Shown: positions 10,322-19,365 of the stretch, in pieces
Layout: each line of letters starts with the position of its first letter
How positions within the stretch are numbered: position 1 is the stretch's first letter
NCBI GenBank assembly: GCA_016946835.1
Contig: JACVTC010000015.1
Location: 273,501 to 307,500 of the forward strand
Direction: 5' to 3'
DNA: 34,000 nt
Origin: Neocallimastix lanati (nom. inval.)
Lineage: Eukaryota; Neocallimastigomycota; Neocallimastigomycetes; Neocallimastigales; Neocallimastigaceae
Translations under genes and position numbers: made by a program
Notes under the pieces: model-generated
What the model saw: the letters and a program-made list of their open reading frames with translations, nothing else
Database searches by the model: none
Told to the model about the DNA's origin: nothing

Positions 10322-11268
10322 GGTCCTTTGGAAAAAATCTGTTTCTTATTTTCTTCTATAATGGCTTGTAGTTTGGGACAATGTTGTTGATAATGTCCAG
10401 GTTCCTTACAGAAGAAACAGGTTTTGACGGTAGAGTTTCTTGGTCCACGTGTAAGGTTCTCCCTTTCACTTTCATCAGAAACTTTCCTATTGTCCCTGTT
10501 TTCATAAGTATTTCTTGGTGGTGAACTACGACTCTTATTATAATTATTATTATTATTGTTGGAAACATTTCTATTAGGACTTGGTACACGATGTAACCTC
10601 ACAGCAAGTCTATCCACTTTTTCTGCAATTTCATAAGCCTTTGAAAGTGGTATATCATCAATTAAAGTTACTCTTTTCCAGGCCTCAATATTATTCTCAA
10701 GTGCATCAGCATAGTCCAAGATACTGATTTGTTTTTTGTGAGTTTTATCTAATTTTAAATATAATGTCCGATATCTTTTATTAAAATCCCTTACTTTTTC
10801 ATTTCTACCAATTTTAAGAGCACGCAATTCCCTTAATAAGGTATTCTGATCTTCCTTTGCCCCATAGAATACTTCAAGAGCGTTGACGATCTCGACAAAA
10901 GAAGGATAACGGTTAGTTCTAACACTATCATTACTAGAACTACTTGAACTAGTAGAGCTACTGGTGCTAGATCCTGACATCTCACCAGTATCAGTGGAAC
11001 CATTCAATTCTACATCTTCTTCTGCTGTAGTAGCAGGTAGTTCTAATTCTTGGATAATTTGTCTTGGTTCACCAGTAGACGTTAATAGGCAAGCAACAAA
11101 AATAGTTTTTGGATCAGTGATATTTTGTAATTGGATCCATAACTCAATTTCAGAAGCCCAAGATTTTATATCCAAATGGTCCTTGTTTAATTTATCAACA
11201 TATTTTAGTTCCTTTTTAAGATCTTTAAATGAAGGAACATTAGTAGTATCATTAGTAACTGAAGCCAT
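10309..11268 (-). CDS. Gag of element 2
   Basis: A 319-residue Gag starting at the ATG at 11268 (MASVTND); the frame is open a little further upstream but only from a TTG. The core holds RYPSFVEIVNALEVFYGA and FNKRYRTLYLKL, aligning with Gag of element 1. A Ser-rich insert lies at about residues 97-115. A zinc knuckle C-x2-C-x4-H-x4-C uses Cys284, Cys287, His292 and Cys297. It should form particles and bind the element RNA. The stop is overlapped by the frameshift signal that leads towards pol. Confidence 0.92.
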   Translation of the reverse strand: MASVTNDTTNVPSFKDLKKELKYVDKLNKDHLDIKSWASEIELWIQLQNITDPKTIFVACLLTSTGEPRQIIQELELPATTAEEDVELNGSTDTGEMSGSSTSSSTSSSSSSNDSVRTNRYPSFVEIVNALEVFYGAKEDQNTLLRELRALKIGRNEKVRDFNKRYRTLYLKLDKTHKKQISILDYADALENNIEAWKRVTLIDDIPLSKAYEIAEKVDRLAVRLHRVPSPNRNVSNNNNNNYNKSRSSPPRNTYENRDNRKVSDESERENLTRGPRNSTVKTCFFCKEPGHYQQHCPKLQAIIEENKKQIFSKGPLNQ

Positions 11269-11326
11269 ATTTCTTGAGTAGAAATTATACAGTAATATAG
11301 GTAAAATATTCAAAATAAAAATAATA

Positions 11327-11362
<36 letters not shown>

Positions 11363-11412
11363 TTGTGTGTGTGAGTATGTTATAGATATATATAATATAG
11401 TATTAGAATTTA

Positions 11413-11476
11413 TAAGTTTACAAACACTTCAGAGATTAGAAAAAAAAATAGGTAAGTTTACAAACACTTCAGAGAT
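11413..11476. repeat. 24-bp direct repeat, two copies 40 bp apart
   Basis: TAAGTTTACAAACACTTCAG followed by AGAT occurs at 11413-11436 and 11453-11476 without change. It lies in the leader of element 2, between the gag start and the hairpin array. Confidence 0.85.
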
Positions 11477-11677
11477 AAAAAAAAATAAGTAAAATTTTTT
11501 TTTTTTGTTTTTTTGTTTTTTTTTTTGTTTTTTTTGTTTTTTTTGTTTTTTTTTTTGTTTTTGTTTCTGTTTTTGTTTTTGTTTTTTTTTTTTTTGTTTT
11601 GTTTTATTTTGATATCCAAGATTAAAATATTTTATAATTATTGTTTATTAAATTATATCTTTATAGTTATTTATATG

Positions 11678-11886
11678 AGGTTCGAAATACACTTCGACCA
11701 CCTACAAGAAATATATTTTTAGGTTCGAATAACACTCGACCACCTAAGGAAATTTTATATTATTGGTTCGAATACCTTTCGATCACCAATAGAAGATATA
11801 ATTATATTAAGGTTATAAGCTCGAATGACACTTCGACCACTTATAATGATAATTATTTGGTTCAAGATACACCTCGACAACCAAAT
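11678..11886 (-). promoter_or_regulatory. Array of five tandem covarying hairpins in element 2 leader RNA
   Basis: Five units lie at 11678-11703, 11719-11747, 11761-11791, 11813-11846 and 11855-11886. In plus orientation each has an outer stem, an inner stem TCGAA/TTCGA (or 4-bp TCGA/TCGA), a 5-7 nt loop like ATACAC, and a 2-nt bulge (CC, CC, TC, CC, CA) on the 3' side. Outer stems differ between units yet always pair: AGGT/ACCT, TTAGGT/ACCTAA, TATTGGT/ACCAATA, TTATAAG/CTTATAA, ATTTGGT/ACCAAAT. The two plus-strand mismatches (C11820-A11839 and A11864-C11875) become G-U pairs in minus-strand RNA, which is the sense of element 2. The function is unknown. Confidence 0.8.
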
Positions 11887-11968
11887 CAAACAGGTAGTAA
11901 AAAAAAATATAGTAGTCTTTCTTCTTTGGCTCAATTTCACTTAACCACAGAGTAAGAACAGTAAACAA

Positions 11969-12007
<39 letters not shown>

Positions 12008-12799
12008 CAGTACACTAGAATTTCTTATATGTAGCACGGAATAAATTAATTGCTAAATTAAAAAAAATTAATATGGAAAATTTATAAATATTTCTTATAT
12101 ATATATTATTAGCTTTATATTATTTTCGGATCCGCAGATTCTTTACAGGGCCGTTCGACCTCCACTATTGAACCGTCAGAATAGTGAATATAACAGAGTA
12201 GTGTGTGCCTGTACGAACACGGGACCTTACCACTTTTTCTATTCTGTTATCACTTGTATCACTAAACCTTATTCAATAATGCTCTACTACCTCCCTATGT
12301 ATAAAGCAATCCTTCTCCTATTCTCTAATATAAACGTCTAATTTTTATATCTATATATATCAACAGTCTTGGTATCAATATATAGATACTATATATATGT
12401 ATATATTTATAAATTTGAATTTATAATTTCAATTATAATATAATTTAGTCGATAATATAAATACGAATTACTATATACACTTAATTGTAACAAAGCCTTA
12501 AGCTAAGGAGTTTTTCATCCAACAGCCGCCGATTACAATAAGTTATAAATTGTATAAAAGTATTCTTATATTAATGAATAAATGTATAATATAATTAAAT
12601 TATTATTCTTACTAATTAGTACTTGACAGGAATAAATATTTCAAAGTTTTATATCACACTGTTTCTCTTGCACAAACAGAAATATAACAACTTTGTTGTA
12701 TGAAATTATTTATCCAACTAATATAGTAAGGACGTAGGTGCTACTTTAAATTATTAATATTTATTTATGTATATATTATATTTCTATATTATTGTAAAA

Positions 12800-12834
<35 letters not shown>

Positions 12835-12880
12835 AAATAAAATTATTGTGTATGTTTTAATATTAGTTTTTAATTTTGAA

Positions 12881-12899
12881 ATCCCCGATATCTCCACCA
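12881..12899 (-). other. Primer-binding site of element 2 (tRNA-Ala(TGC))
   Basis: Plus strand ATCCCCGATATCTCCACCA equals the last 16 nt of the tRNA-Ala gene at 20284-20355 followed by CCA. The minus-strand RNA would therefore pair with the primer tRNA over 19 nt. The site begins 7 nt inside the LTR (spacer 12900-12906). The match is exact. Confidence 0.93.
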
Positions 12900-12906
12900 A
12901 ACTTTA

Positions 12907-13890
12907 TGTTATGGTTCGAGGAATTCAAAAAAAAAAATTATATAATATTAAAACACAAAAAAAATTTTATTCTTTCACAATAATTTTTATTTATTTATTA
13001 TATTTTTATTTTAATTTTTATTTTATTTTTATTATTATTTTTATTTATTTATTTTATTTTTATTTTATTTTTATTATTATTTTTATTTATTTATTTTATT
13101 TTTATTTTATTTTTATTATTATTTTTATTTATTTTTATTTTCTTTTTTTTTCTTTTTATTTATTTATTTTTATTATTTCTATTTTTTTCTTTTTTTTTTT
13201 CTCTCCCCTAAAAAGGGGTTCCAAGGTAGTCAATTTATATCTTTTTGAAGATATAAAAGTAGCAAAGCCTCTGGAAGTAGTTGAAGAGATGGAAAAACAA
13301 TAGATTTTTAAATCTTATTGATTATTTCCTTATTGTAATAAATAGAAATTTTATTATTTCCTAATATTCAAATTAACCAAAATAAATCTATAATATAAAA
13401 GATGCATTATAGATAAGAATTAAACAAAAAAAAGAGAAGCAGTATTACAATAAAATTGAATACTTTAACTTAATTTTGATACTAATTTAATATGTAATCT
13501 TATATATTAATTTGAATGACATAATAGAAAATAAAATACATTTATTAATATATGAAAAATCTTTTACAATTTTAAATACAGAAAATTTTATTTTATTTAT
13601 TTCTTTCATTTCAATTATTTCTTAATTCGAAAGACAGAAATATTGATAAAGTTATTTAAGTTGTTTATATACAGGAATTATTCCTTATTTAGAAAAATAA
13701 TACTAAAAGTAATTAGTACTATGTTATTACTAAACTCTCATAAATTTAATTTACCTTTATAAGGAATGAACATAAATTTAAATTAAATTTTATGTATAAA
13801 CTTAAATTTTCAGAACAAATAATATAGTAAAATTATTAATGTAAAGAATACATAAATTTATTAATATTTTAAAAATCACCTTGACTATAT
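12907..13890 (-). repeat. 5' LTR of element 2, main part
   Basis: This starts TGTTATGGTT like the copy at 5091 and follows it to ...CTTGACTATAT at 13890, where element 3 is inserted. The remaining 46 bp of the LTR resume at 20223. The simple-sequence tract at about 12925-13198 is shorter than in the other LTR. In the sense direction the interruption lies about 46-51 bp into U3, so most of the LTR is still attached to the element body. Confidence 0.92.
13886..13890. repeat. Target-site duplication of element 3, left copy
   Basis: TATAT precedes the TG of the left LTR. The same TATAT follows the right LTR at 20218-20222. The uninterrupted LTR at about 6080-6095 has a single GACTATATTAAAAGG, which confirms the pre-insertion site. 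Confidence 0.93.
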
Positions 13891-14541
13891 TGTCAAGGAT
13901 TTGATACAAATTAATTTATATTTAATACCACAAAAATAACAATTTAATTATAAATATAATTTGTACTCCTTAAATCCTTGTACCGTTCATAACCAAATTA
14001 ATATTGTATTACATATTAATTAATATTATCCCTTTTATACATTATTGAACCCCTAATATATTAATTGATTAATATTGTATTACATATTAATTAACATTAT
14101 CCCTTTTTATATTAATTAATATAGTTGAATATTATTTATAAAAATTGTTTTTTATTAATTATATTATTTTATATATTTTTATTATCTTATATTATATATG
14201 TATTATTCTATTACTTTATATATTAAAATTATATTTTATATTGTTATCTTTAAATTAGTATTTATTAAAATATATTATTAAATATTTTATATTGTTTTTC
14301 AAAATATAAAAGAACTAAAAAATATTCTTTTTTAAATCTTTGTAAGATTATTATTTACAAATAATCTGATAACTTTATAATAAAACATATTAAATAAAAA
14401 TATAGTTAATTAAAAGTTTAATAATAAAATAATATTTTATATTTGAATAAATCAATTTATAAAAATAAAATAATATCAAAAGGTTATTAGATTAAAGGCT
14501 TCCAACCAAGTTTACCCTTTAATCTAAGTACCAACTTAACA
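13891..14541 (+). repeat. 5' LTR of element 3
   Basis: The LTR begins TGTCAAGG and ends CTTAACA, 651 bp, and appears identical to 19567-20217. TATAAAAG at 14305-14312 is a good TATA box. GTAAGATTATT at 14342-14352, complementary to the LTR/leader junction, suggests that R starts near 14342, giving U3 of about 451 bp and R-U5 of about 200 bp. A perfect 12-bp stem (TTAGATTAAAGG at 14487-14498 with CCTTTAATCTAA at 14516-14527) lies near the LTR end. It may shape the RNA around the priming site. Confidence 0.93.
14305..14312 (+). promoter_or_regulatory. TATA box of the element 3 LTR
   Basis: TATAAAAG stands 37 bp upstream of the predicted transcript start at about 14342. That start was deduced independently from the self-priming complementarity. 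The box recurs at 19981-19988 in the 3' LTR. Confidence 0.6.
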
Positions 14542-14551
14542 ATAATCTTAC
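14541..14551 (+). other. Self-priming site of element 3
   Basis: AATAATCTTAC, starting at the last LTR base, is the exact reverse complement of GTAAGATTATT at 14342-14352. In Tf1-like elements the 5' end of the RNA folds back on the primer-binding site over 11 nt, is cleaved and serves as primer. The length and position here match that mechanism. No TGG start typical of tRNA priming follows the LTR directly. Confidence 0.8.
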
Positions 14552-14575
14552 CGCTATTTTAGAAACTTCCTTGGA

Positions 14576-15799
14576 ATGCCTAAAATTGGCCTAAGACGCT
14601 CGGGAATGTATTCAGCTAGATCGGATGAAGAAATGGATATGAATAAAGAAGACTCAGTACAACAATTGCGATCCGAAGCCACCCAAGCTTGTACCACCTT
14701 AGCAGAAGGTGTTCAACAGTTAAGAAATGATACCTCACAAGCTTGTAATAGTATAGTTTCTGGGGTGAATGAAAACTTCGTTTCCAAAGAAGACTTACAA
14801 AATTACCATCAAGAGGTAATGAAACAATTCGGAGCTTATGATAAAATGAATAATGAAATATTGGCCTCTTTAGAATCTTTGAAAAAGGCTACCCTCTATT
14901 TTAAGCATGAATTATGTAATAAAACTCAAGTAGAAAATACTTCTTCTGGTGCTACCTCGTCGATACCGTTGACATCTGGAAATCCTACGGTAAACCTCCA
15001 TTCTGTTTTCGATGATAATATCTCAACTACTACAAGATATGACAATGATCATGATGTTATCATGCAATCTGCTTACCCTATTAATATTCCTCAAGTTCCC
15101 GATCCAGGTTTGTTTTCAGGTGATATTTCTGAAACCGAACTTTTCTGTCAACTGTGTGGGGACACATTTAAAACCTATCCATGTAAGTCTTGGCCTGAAG
15201 ATTCGAAAATCAACTTTGTGCAATCAAGATTAAGAGAAGCTGCTAGAAGTTGGTACCAAACAAAATATTCCAGTAGTCCTCCTGCTTCCCTAGAGGCTCT
15301 TCTTAATGAATTAAAAGAAGCTTTTCCTGATGTTGTCAGCAAAAAGTTAAAGAAAATTAATTTAATAAATCTTAAACATTCTCATGGTAATATTAAGGAC
15401 TATATCGATTCTTTCCGTAAACTAACAGCTGATCTTGGTTGGCCTGAAGAACCATTAGTATTATTTTTCTATAATGGTCTTCATCCAAAATTTAAAGAAG
15501 AAATTAATAAAATGGAGAAGTTTCCAGAGAAAATAGAAGAAATTACAACAAAGTGCATATTGTTTGAATCTTCTCAAGAAACTAAATTAAAGATAAATCA
15601 ATTAACCAGCAATAAAAATTATAAGAGAAAGAACTCTCATTCTTATCCCAATAGTGAAAACAAGAATAAGAAGAATAACAATTATTACAATCATAGTAAA
15701 AATAATAACTTCCATAATAATAAATCTAAGGTTAATTCCAGTTACAACAACCGAGAAAATTATGTTACCGAAGTCCAAAAAATTAACTCAAAAAACTAG
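14576..15799 (+). CDS. Gag of element 3
   Basis: A 407-residue Gag. The ATG is 34 nt after the LTR. Residues about 15-110 are heptad-like and probably coiled coil. Residues about 170-335 form the retrotransposon Gag core (SRLREAARSWYQTKYSS, LEALLNELKEAFPDV, FRKLTADLGWPEEPLVLFFY). The tail from about 345 is Lys/Asn/His-rich and basic, with no CCHC zinc knuckle, so RNA binding probably relies on this basic tail, as in Tf1-type Gags. The TAG stop at 15797 directly follows an AAAAAAC slippery heptamer, which should route a fraction of ribosomes into pol. Confidence 0.92.
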   Translation: MPKIGLRRSGMYSARSDEEMDMNKEDSVQQLRSEATQACTTLAEGVQQLRNDTSQACNSIVSGVNENFVSKEDLQNYHQEVMKQFGAYDKMNNEILASLESLKKATLYFKHELCNKTQVENTSSGATSSIPLTSGNPTVNLHSVFDDNISTTTRYDNDHDVIMQSAYPINIPQVPDPGLFSGDISETELFCQLCGDTFKTYPCKSWPEDSKINFVQSRLREAARSWYQTKYSSSPPASLEALLNELKEAFPDVVSKKLKKINLINLKHSHGNIKDYIDSFRKLTADLGWPEEPLVLFFYNGLHPKFKEEINKMEKFPEKIEEITTKCILFESSQETKLKINQLTSNKNYKRKNSHSYPNSENKNKKNNNYYNHSKNNNFHNNKSKVNSSYNNRENYVTEVQKINSKN

Positions 15800-18700
15800 A
15801 TAATGGACTTCCCAAGAAGTCCTCTCCGATTAAAACTATTCAATATAATTATCCAACTTTAAACCCTCCTCTTCCTAATTCTTTCTTTTTGTTTAAATCA
15901 TTTATCCCAACAATAAACAAAAGGAACAAAAACATTAAATTACAAACCAAATCAATGTTAGATTGTGGTTCTTACTGCAATTTTATTTCTACCAATTTAA
16001 TCTCTCGGTTAAATCTTGTACCTCAAAAACTTAATAATAAAATATATATAAAAGGTATTAGTGGTGATACAGATTCCATTAATGAATTTGTGTCTTTAAA
16101 TTTTCAACTAAAAATCAAAATTAACAATACGTTTCATTTAATCAAATTTAAAGAAAAATTCCTTGTGTCAAAACATATTCCAGTGGATTTACTCCTTGGA
16201 AATCAATTTATGAAAAACTATAAAATACATTTTAGTTATGATAATCATTATCTTTACTCTACTTTTAAAATCTCAAAATTTAAATCAAGAATTATAAAGA
16301 ATTTTAAACAAAATGCGAATTCAATTAATTTTTATGAAGGATTACCCTATAATTACAACTTTTTAATCTATTCTTTTCTTTCAAATAAGGTATCAGAGGA
16401 TTCTGAAGAACCTGATATTGAGCGTATTCCTGAACAGTATAAAGACCTTGCAATAGTCTTCAGTAAAAAGGAAGCAGATAAGCTTCCTCCCCATCGTTTA
16501 ACGGACTGTGAGATCAATCTTCAACCAGGTGCTACTTTACATTATGGACCAATCTACCCGCTTACATTGGAAGAATCAGAAGTTTTAAAAGATTACATAA
16601 AGGAAAACGAAAAGAAAGGATTTATTAGAGAATCTCACTCCCCAGCCGGCTATCCTGTTCTCTTTCAAAAAAAGAGTGATGGTTCTCTCCGACTCTGCGT
16701 TGACTACAAACGTTTAAATGCGGTTACTATTAGAAATTCCTATCCTTTACCGCTCATCAACGACATTATTGAACGAGTCAAAGGAGCCAAGTACTTTACT
16801 AAATTGGACTTGCGCTCCGCATATAATTTAATTCGTATAAAGGAAGGCGATGAATATAAAACAGCTTTCCGTACTAAGTATGGACATTACGAATATTTAG
16901 TAATGCCATTTGGTCTTAAAAATGCACCTGCAATCTTCCAATCTTTTATTAACTCTGTCCTTCGTCCATTCTTAGAGAAATCGGTAATACTCTACCTAGA
17001 TGACATTCTAATTTATTCTAATTCATTAGATGATCATCATCAAACTGTACGTGAGGTTCTCAAAAAGCTTATTGACAATAATTTATATGCTAAACTTTCG
17101 AAATGTGAATTCGATAAAGAGGAAGTCGAATTCCTTGGACATATCATTTCTGGTTCTGGTGTGTCCACTGATCCAAAGAAGATCAAATCAATCAAAGAAT
17201 GGCCCATTCCAAAAAACGTAAAAGAGGTTCAAAGGTTTCTTGGTCTTTGCAATTACTATAGAAGATTCGTAAGGAATTTTGCTGCTATTGCTAAACCTTT
17301 GCATGCTTTAACCAAGAAAGGAAGGAAGTTTGTTTGGTCTAAAGATTGTGATACCTCCTTCTCAATTCTCAAAAAACGTTTAACTTCTTCCCCTCTCCTC
17401 ATGCATCCTGACTTAACAAAACCTTTTATTGTTGAGTGCGATGCTAGTAACTTTGCTATTGGAGCAGTTCTTTCCCAGTATGATAATGATAATAAGCTTC
17501 ATCCTATTGCTTATTTTTCTCGTAGTCTTAACAATGCCGAAATAAACTATTCGATTACCGATAAGGAACTTTTATCAATTAAAGAAGCTTTCTCATCATG
17601 GCGTCACCTTTTGTTAGGTGCTAAATTCAAGATTAAAGTTTTTACTGACCATAGAAATCTTCTATATACCCTTGGAGGGAAGATAGGTAATCAACGTCAA
17701 CATCGTTGGCATCTATTCTTCCAAGAATACGACTTTGAACTTATCTATCGCCAAGGTAAAAAGAATGGCAAACCCGATTCGTTATCCAGAAGACCAGACT
17801 ACCAAAAGGAAGATATAGAGGATAAACCTGAGTTTATCTTAGACAGTAAGAATATTGGTAAAATCCCATGTTTAATTAGTATAACTAACGATCTTCTCAA
17901 TAATATTAAAATAAACTTAAAGAATGATAAGGTTGCTGAGGATCTTCGTATATATTTTTCTGAAAATAATGTCTCTCAAGGTTTCCCTTATAAACCATTT
18001 CGCAAAATGAATAAGTTTAAATTAGAAAATGATTTAATATTATACAACAATCTTATTTACATACCAGATCAACTTCGTTTAGATATTTTAACTCGTTATC
18101 ATGAGAAACCTGCTGCGGGTCATTTTGGTGTCAAAAGAACTTTGGAGTTGATCTCAAGAAACTTTTGGTGGCCCAAGATGGAAGATGATGTTAAGAATTT
18201 TGTAAAGTCGTGTGAAACATGTATGAGAAACAAAAAATCTAGGCACCGAAAATTTGGGTTACTTCAACCGCTTGACGTTCCAGAAAGACCTTGGAAATCA
18301 ATCGAAATTGATTTCTTATGTGGTCTTCCACCATCCAAAGGTAATGCGGTGATTATGGTTGTAGTTGATAGATTTTCAAAAATGATACACCTTATTCCCT
18401 TCAAAGATATTCCAAATTCCGTACAAACAGCCAAAGCTTTTATCAATAATATCTATAAGCTCCATGGTCTACCCTATGATATTATTACGGATAGAGGTTC
18501 ACAGTTTACGAGTGAACTTTGGCAAGAATTTCTATTCTTATTAAATATTAAATCGAAAATAGCTACTACTGACCACCATGAAACCGTAGGTCAAGTTGAA
18601 CGATGCAATTCTTTCATCGAACAATACCTTCGCTGTTTCTCAAGATCTTTCTATCATGATGATTGGGTTGATTTTCTTCCACTTGCTGAATTTGCTTATA

Positions 18701-19365
18701 ACAACTCAATTCACCCTTCCACTAACGAAACTCCCTTTTTTATCAACTATGGATTTCATCCTTACATGGATGAATATACACTACTCCCTACTTGTAACAT
18801 TAATCATAAAATGGTTCAAAAAGTTTATGAAAGTTTTAATCATGTTAAAGAAGTTCTTCTCCGATCCCAAGAGCTATATAAACGTTCTGCTGATAGAAAA
18901 AGAATTACCGCTCCTTCTTACAACATTGACGATTTGGTGTGGATTCAAGCTCCCCCTTCGTTAAATATAGAATCAAGCTCAAAACTAGCTCCATGCAAAT
19001 TTGGTCCATACAAAGTAACCAATGTTTTACATAATAATAATTATGAAATTGAACTTAAAAATTCACCCTTTCCTAAGCATCATAATGTTTTCCACGTCTC
19101 TGAACTCGAACCATTCACACCAGTGCCTGAAAAGTTTAGAAAACGATATAAAGATCCTGAGTCTATTAAGGATATTATTGAAATTGCGGGTTTTAGAACT
19201 AACTATAAGAAGAAACAATACGAATATAAAATCCGTTATAAATATCGTTCCTCCTATAATTGGGTATCTTCTTCTGAAGTTGAAGATAATCCAAGAAACC
19301 AAAATATTTTTATTAAATACATTAATAATAATAGGAAACCAGTCTCGATCTCATATAGTAATTAA
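15787..19365 (+). CDS. Pol polyprotein of element 3 (protease, RT, RNase H, integrase, chromodomain)
   Basis: The pol frame is open from 15787; residue numbers are from the TTG at 15889 (1158 residues). The protease motif is LDCGSYCNFIS at 24-34. Reverse transcriptase spans about 225-420, with TKLDLRSAYN (Asp307) and YLDD at 369-372. RNase H has Asp518, Glu560, Asp587 and Asp630. Integrase has a zinc site (His738, His745, Cys775, Cys778) and the triad Asp808, Asp868, Glu904 with 35 residues between the last two. A GPY module is at 1039-1041. Residues about 1090-1145 resemble a chromodomain (IIEIAGFRTNYKKKQYEYKI, NWVSSSEV), which in related elements directs integration to marked chromatin. It is expressed as Gag-Pol by -1 frameshifting. 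No break is seen. Confidence 0.94.
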   Translation, partial: LKKLDNGLPKKSSPIKTIQYNYPTLNPPLPNSFFLFKSFIPTINKRNKNIKLQTKSMLDCGSYCNFISTNLISRLNLVPQKLNNKIYIKGISGDTDSINEFVSLNFQLKIKINNTFHLIKFKEKFLVSKHIPVDLLLGNQFMKNYKIHFSYDNHYLYSTFKISKFKSRIIKNFKQNANSINFYEGLPYNYNFLIYSFLSNKVSEDSEEPDIERIPEQYKDLAIVFSKKEADKLPPHRLTDCEINLQPGATLHYGPIYPLTLEESEVLKDYIKENEKKGFIRESHSPAGYPVLFQKKSDGSLRLCVDYKRLNAVTIRNSYPLPLINDIIERVKGAKYFTKLDLRSAYNLIRIKEGDEYKTAFRTKYGHYEYLVMPFGLKNAPAIFQSFINSVLRPFLEKSVILYLDDILIYSNSLDDHHQTVREVLKKLIDNNLYAKLSKCEFDKEEVEFLGHIISGSGVSTDPKKIKSIKEWPIPKNVKEVQRFLGLCNYYRRFVRNFAAIAKPLHALTKKGRKFVWSKDCDTSFSILKKRLTSSPLLMHPDLTKPFIVECDASNFAIGAVLSQYDNDNKLHPIAYFSRSLNNAEINYSITDKELLSIKEAFSSWRHLLLGAKFKIKVFTDHRNLLYTLGGKIGNQRQHRWHLFFQEYDFELIYRQGKKNGKPDSLSRRPDYQKEDIEDKPEFILDSKNIGKIPCLISITNDLLNNIKINLKNDKVAEDLRIYFSENNVSQGFPYKPFRKMNKFKLENDLILYNNLIYIPDQLRLDILTRYHEKPAAGHFGVKRTLELISRNFWWPKMEDDVKNFVKSCETCMRNKKSRHRKFGLLQPLDVPERPWKSIEIDFLCGLPPSKGNAVIMVVVDRFSKMIHLIPFKDIPNSVQTAKAFINNIYKLHGLPYDIITDRGSQFTSELWQEFLFLLNIKSKIATTDHHETVGQVERCNSFIEQYLRCFSRSFYHDDWVDFLPLAEFAYNNSIHPSTNETPFFINYGFHPYMDEYTLLPTCNINHKMVQKVYESFNHVKEVLLRSQELYKRSADRKRITAPSYNIDDLVWIQAPPSLNIESSSKLAPCKFGPYKVTNVLHNNNYEIELKNSPFPKHHNVFHVSELEPFTPVPEKFRKRYKDPESIKDIIEIAGFRTNYKKKQYEYKIRYKYRSSYNWVSSSEVEDNPRNQNIFIKYINNNRKPVSISYSN
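15790..15822 (+). promoter_or_regulatory. -1 ribosomal frameshift signal, element 3 gag/pol
   Basis: The gag codons TCA-AAA-AAC-TAG contain the heptamer A-AAA-AAC at 15790-15796. After 8 nt (15797-15804) comes a perfect 7-bp hairpin, GGACTTC (15805-15811), loop CCAA, GAAGTCC (15816-15822). A -1 slip enters the pol frame (...KKLDNGLPKK). The layout is that of a textbook -1 site. Confidence 0.9.

Larger units (their letters stand above)
11269..12880 (-). other. Unusually long 5' leader of element 2
   Basis: About 1.6 kb lies between the primer-binding site and the gag ATG, against 225 nt in element 1. It contains T-runs (about 11331-11360, 11972-12001 and 12797-12830), a 24-bp direct repeat, five tandem hairpins (11678-11886) and a less A+T-rich block at about 12130-12330. 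That block includes a perfect 7-bp hairpin, CACTATT with AATAGTG. No long open frame in the sense direction is convincing. A role in RNA packaging or translation initiation is possible but unproven. Confidence 0.75.

Noticed and set aside
11678-11886. Regular repeats resembling a CRISPR array or a cluster of tRNA-like genes
   Set aside because: Units are hairpins of varying length without constant repeats and unique spacers, in eukaryotic DNA inside a retrotransposon leader. B-box-like TTCGAA occurs, but no cloverleaf or A box can be built.
11513-12037. Short open frames on both strands over the hairpin array
   Set aside because: Phe-rich or Lys-rich frames come from T- and A-runs. The frame over the hairpins is better explained by RNA structure than by protein coding.
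12848-13303. Open frame of 151 codons crossing the primer-binding site
   Set aside because: It runs through the primer-binding site, the LTR edge and a T/A-repeat tract on the strand opposite to the element. The end (SKVVNLYLFEDIKVAKPLEV) looks protein-like, but its copy in the other LTR is in a different context, so LTR sequence is the simpler explanation.
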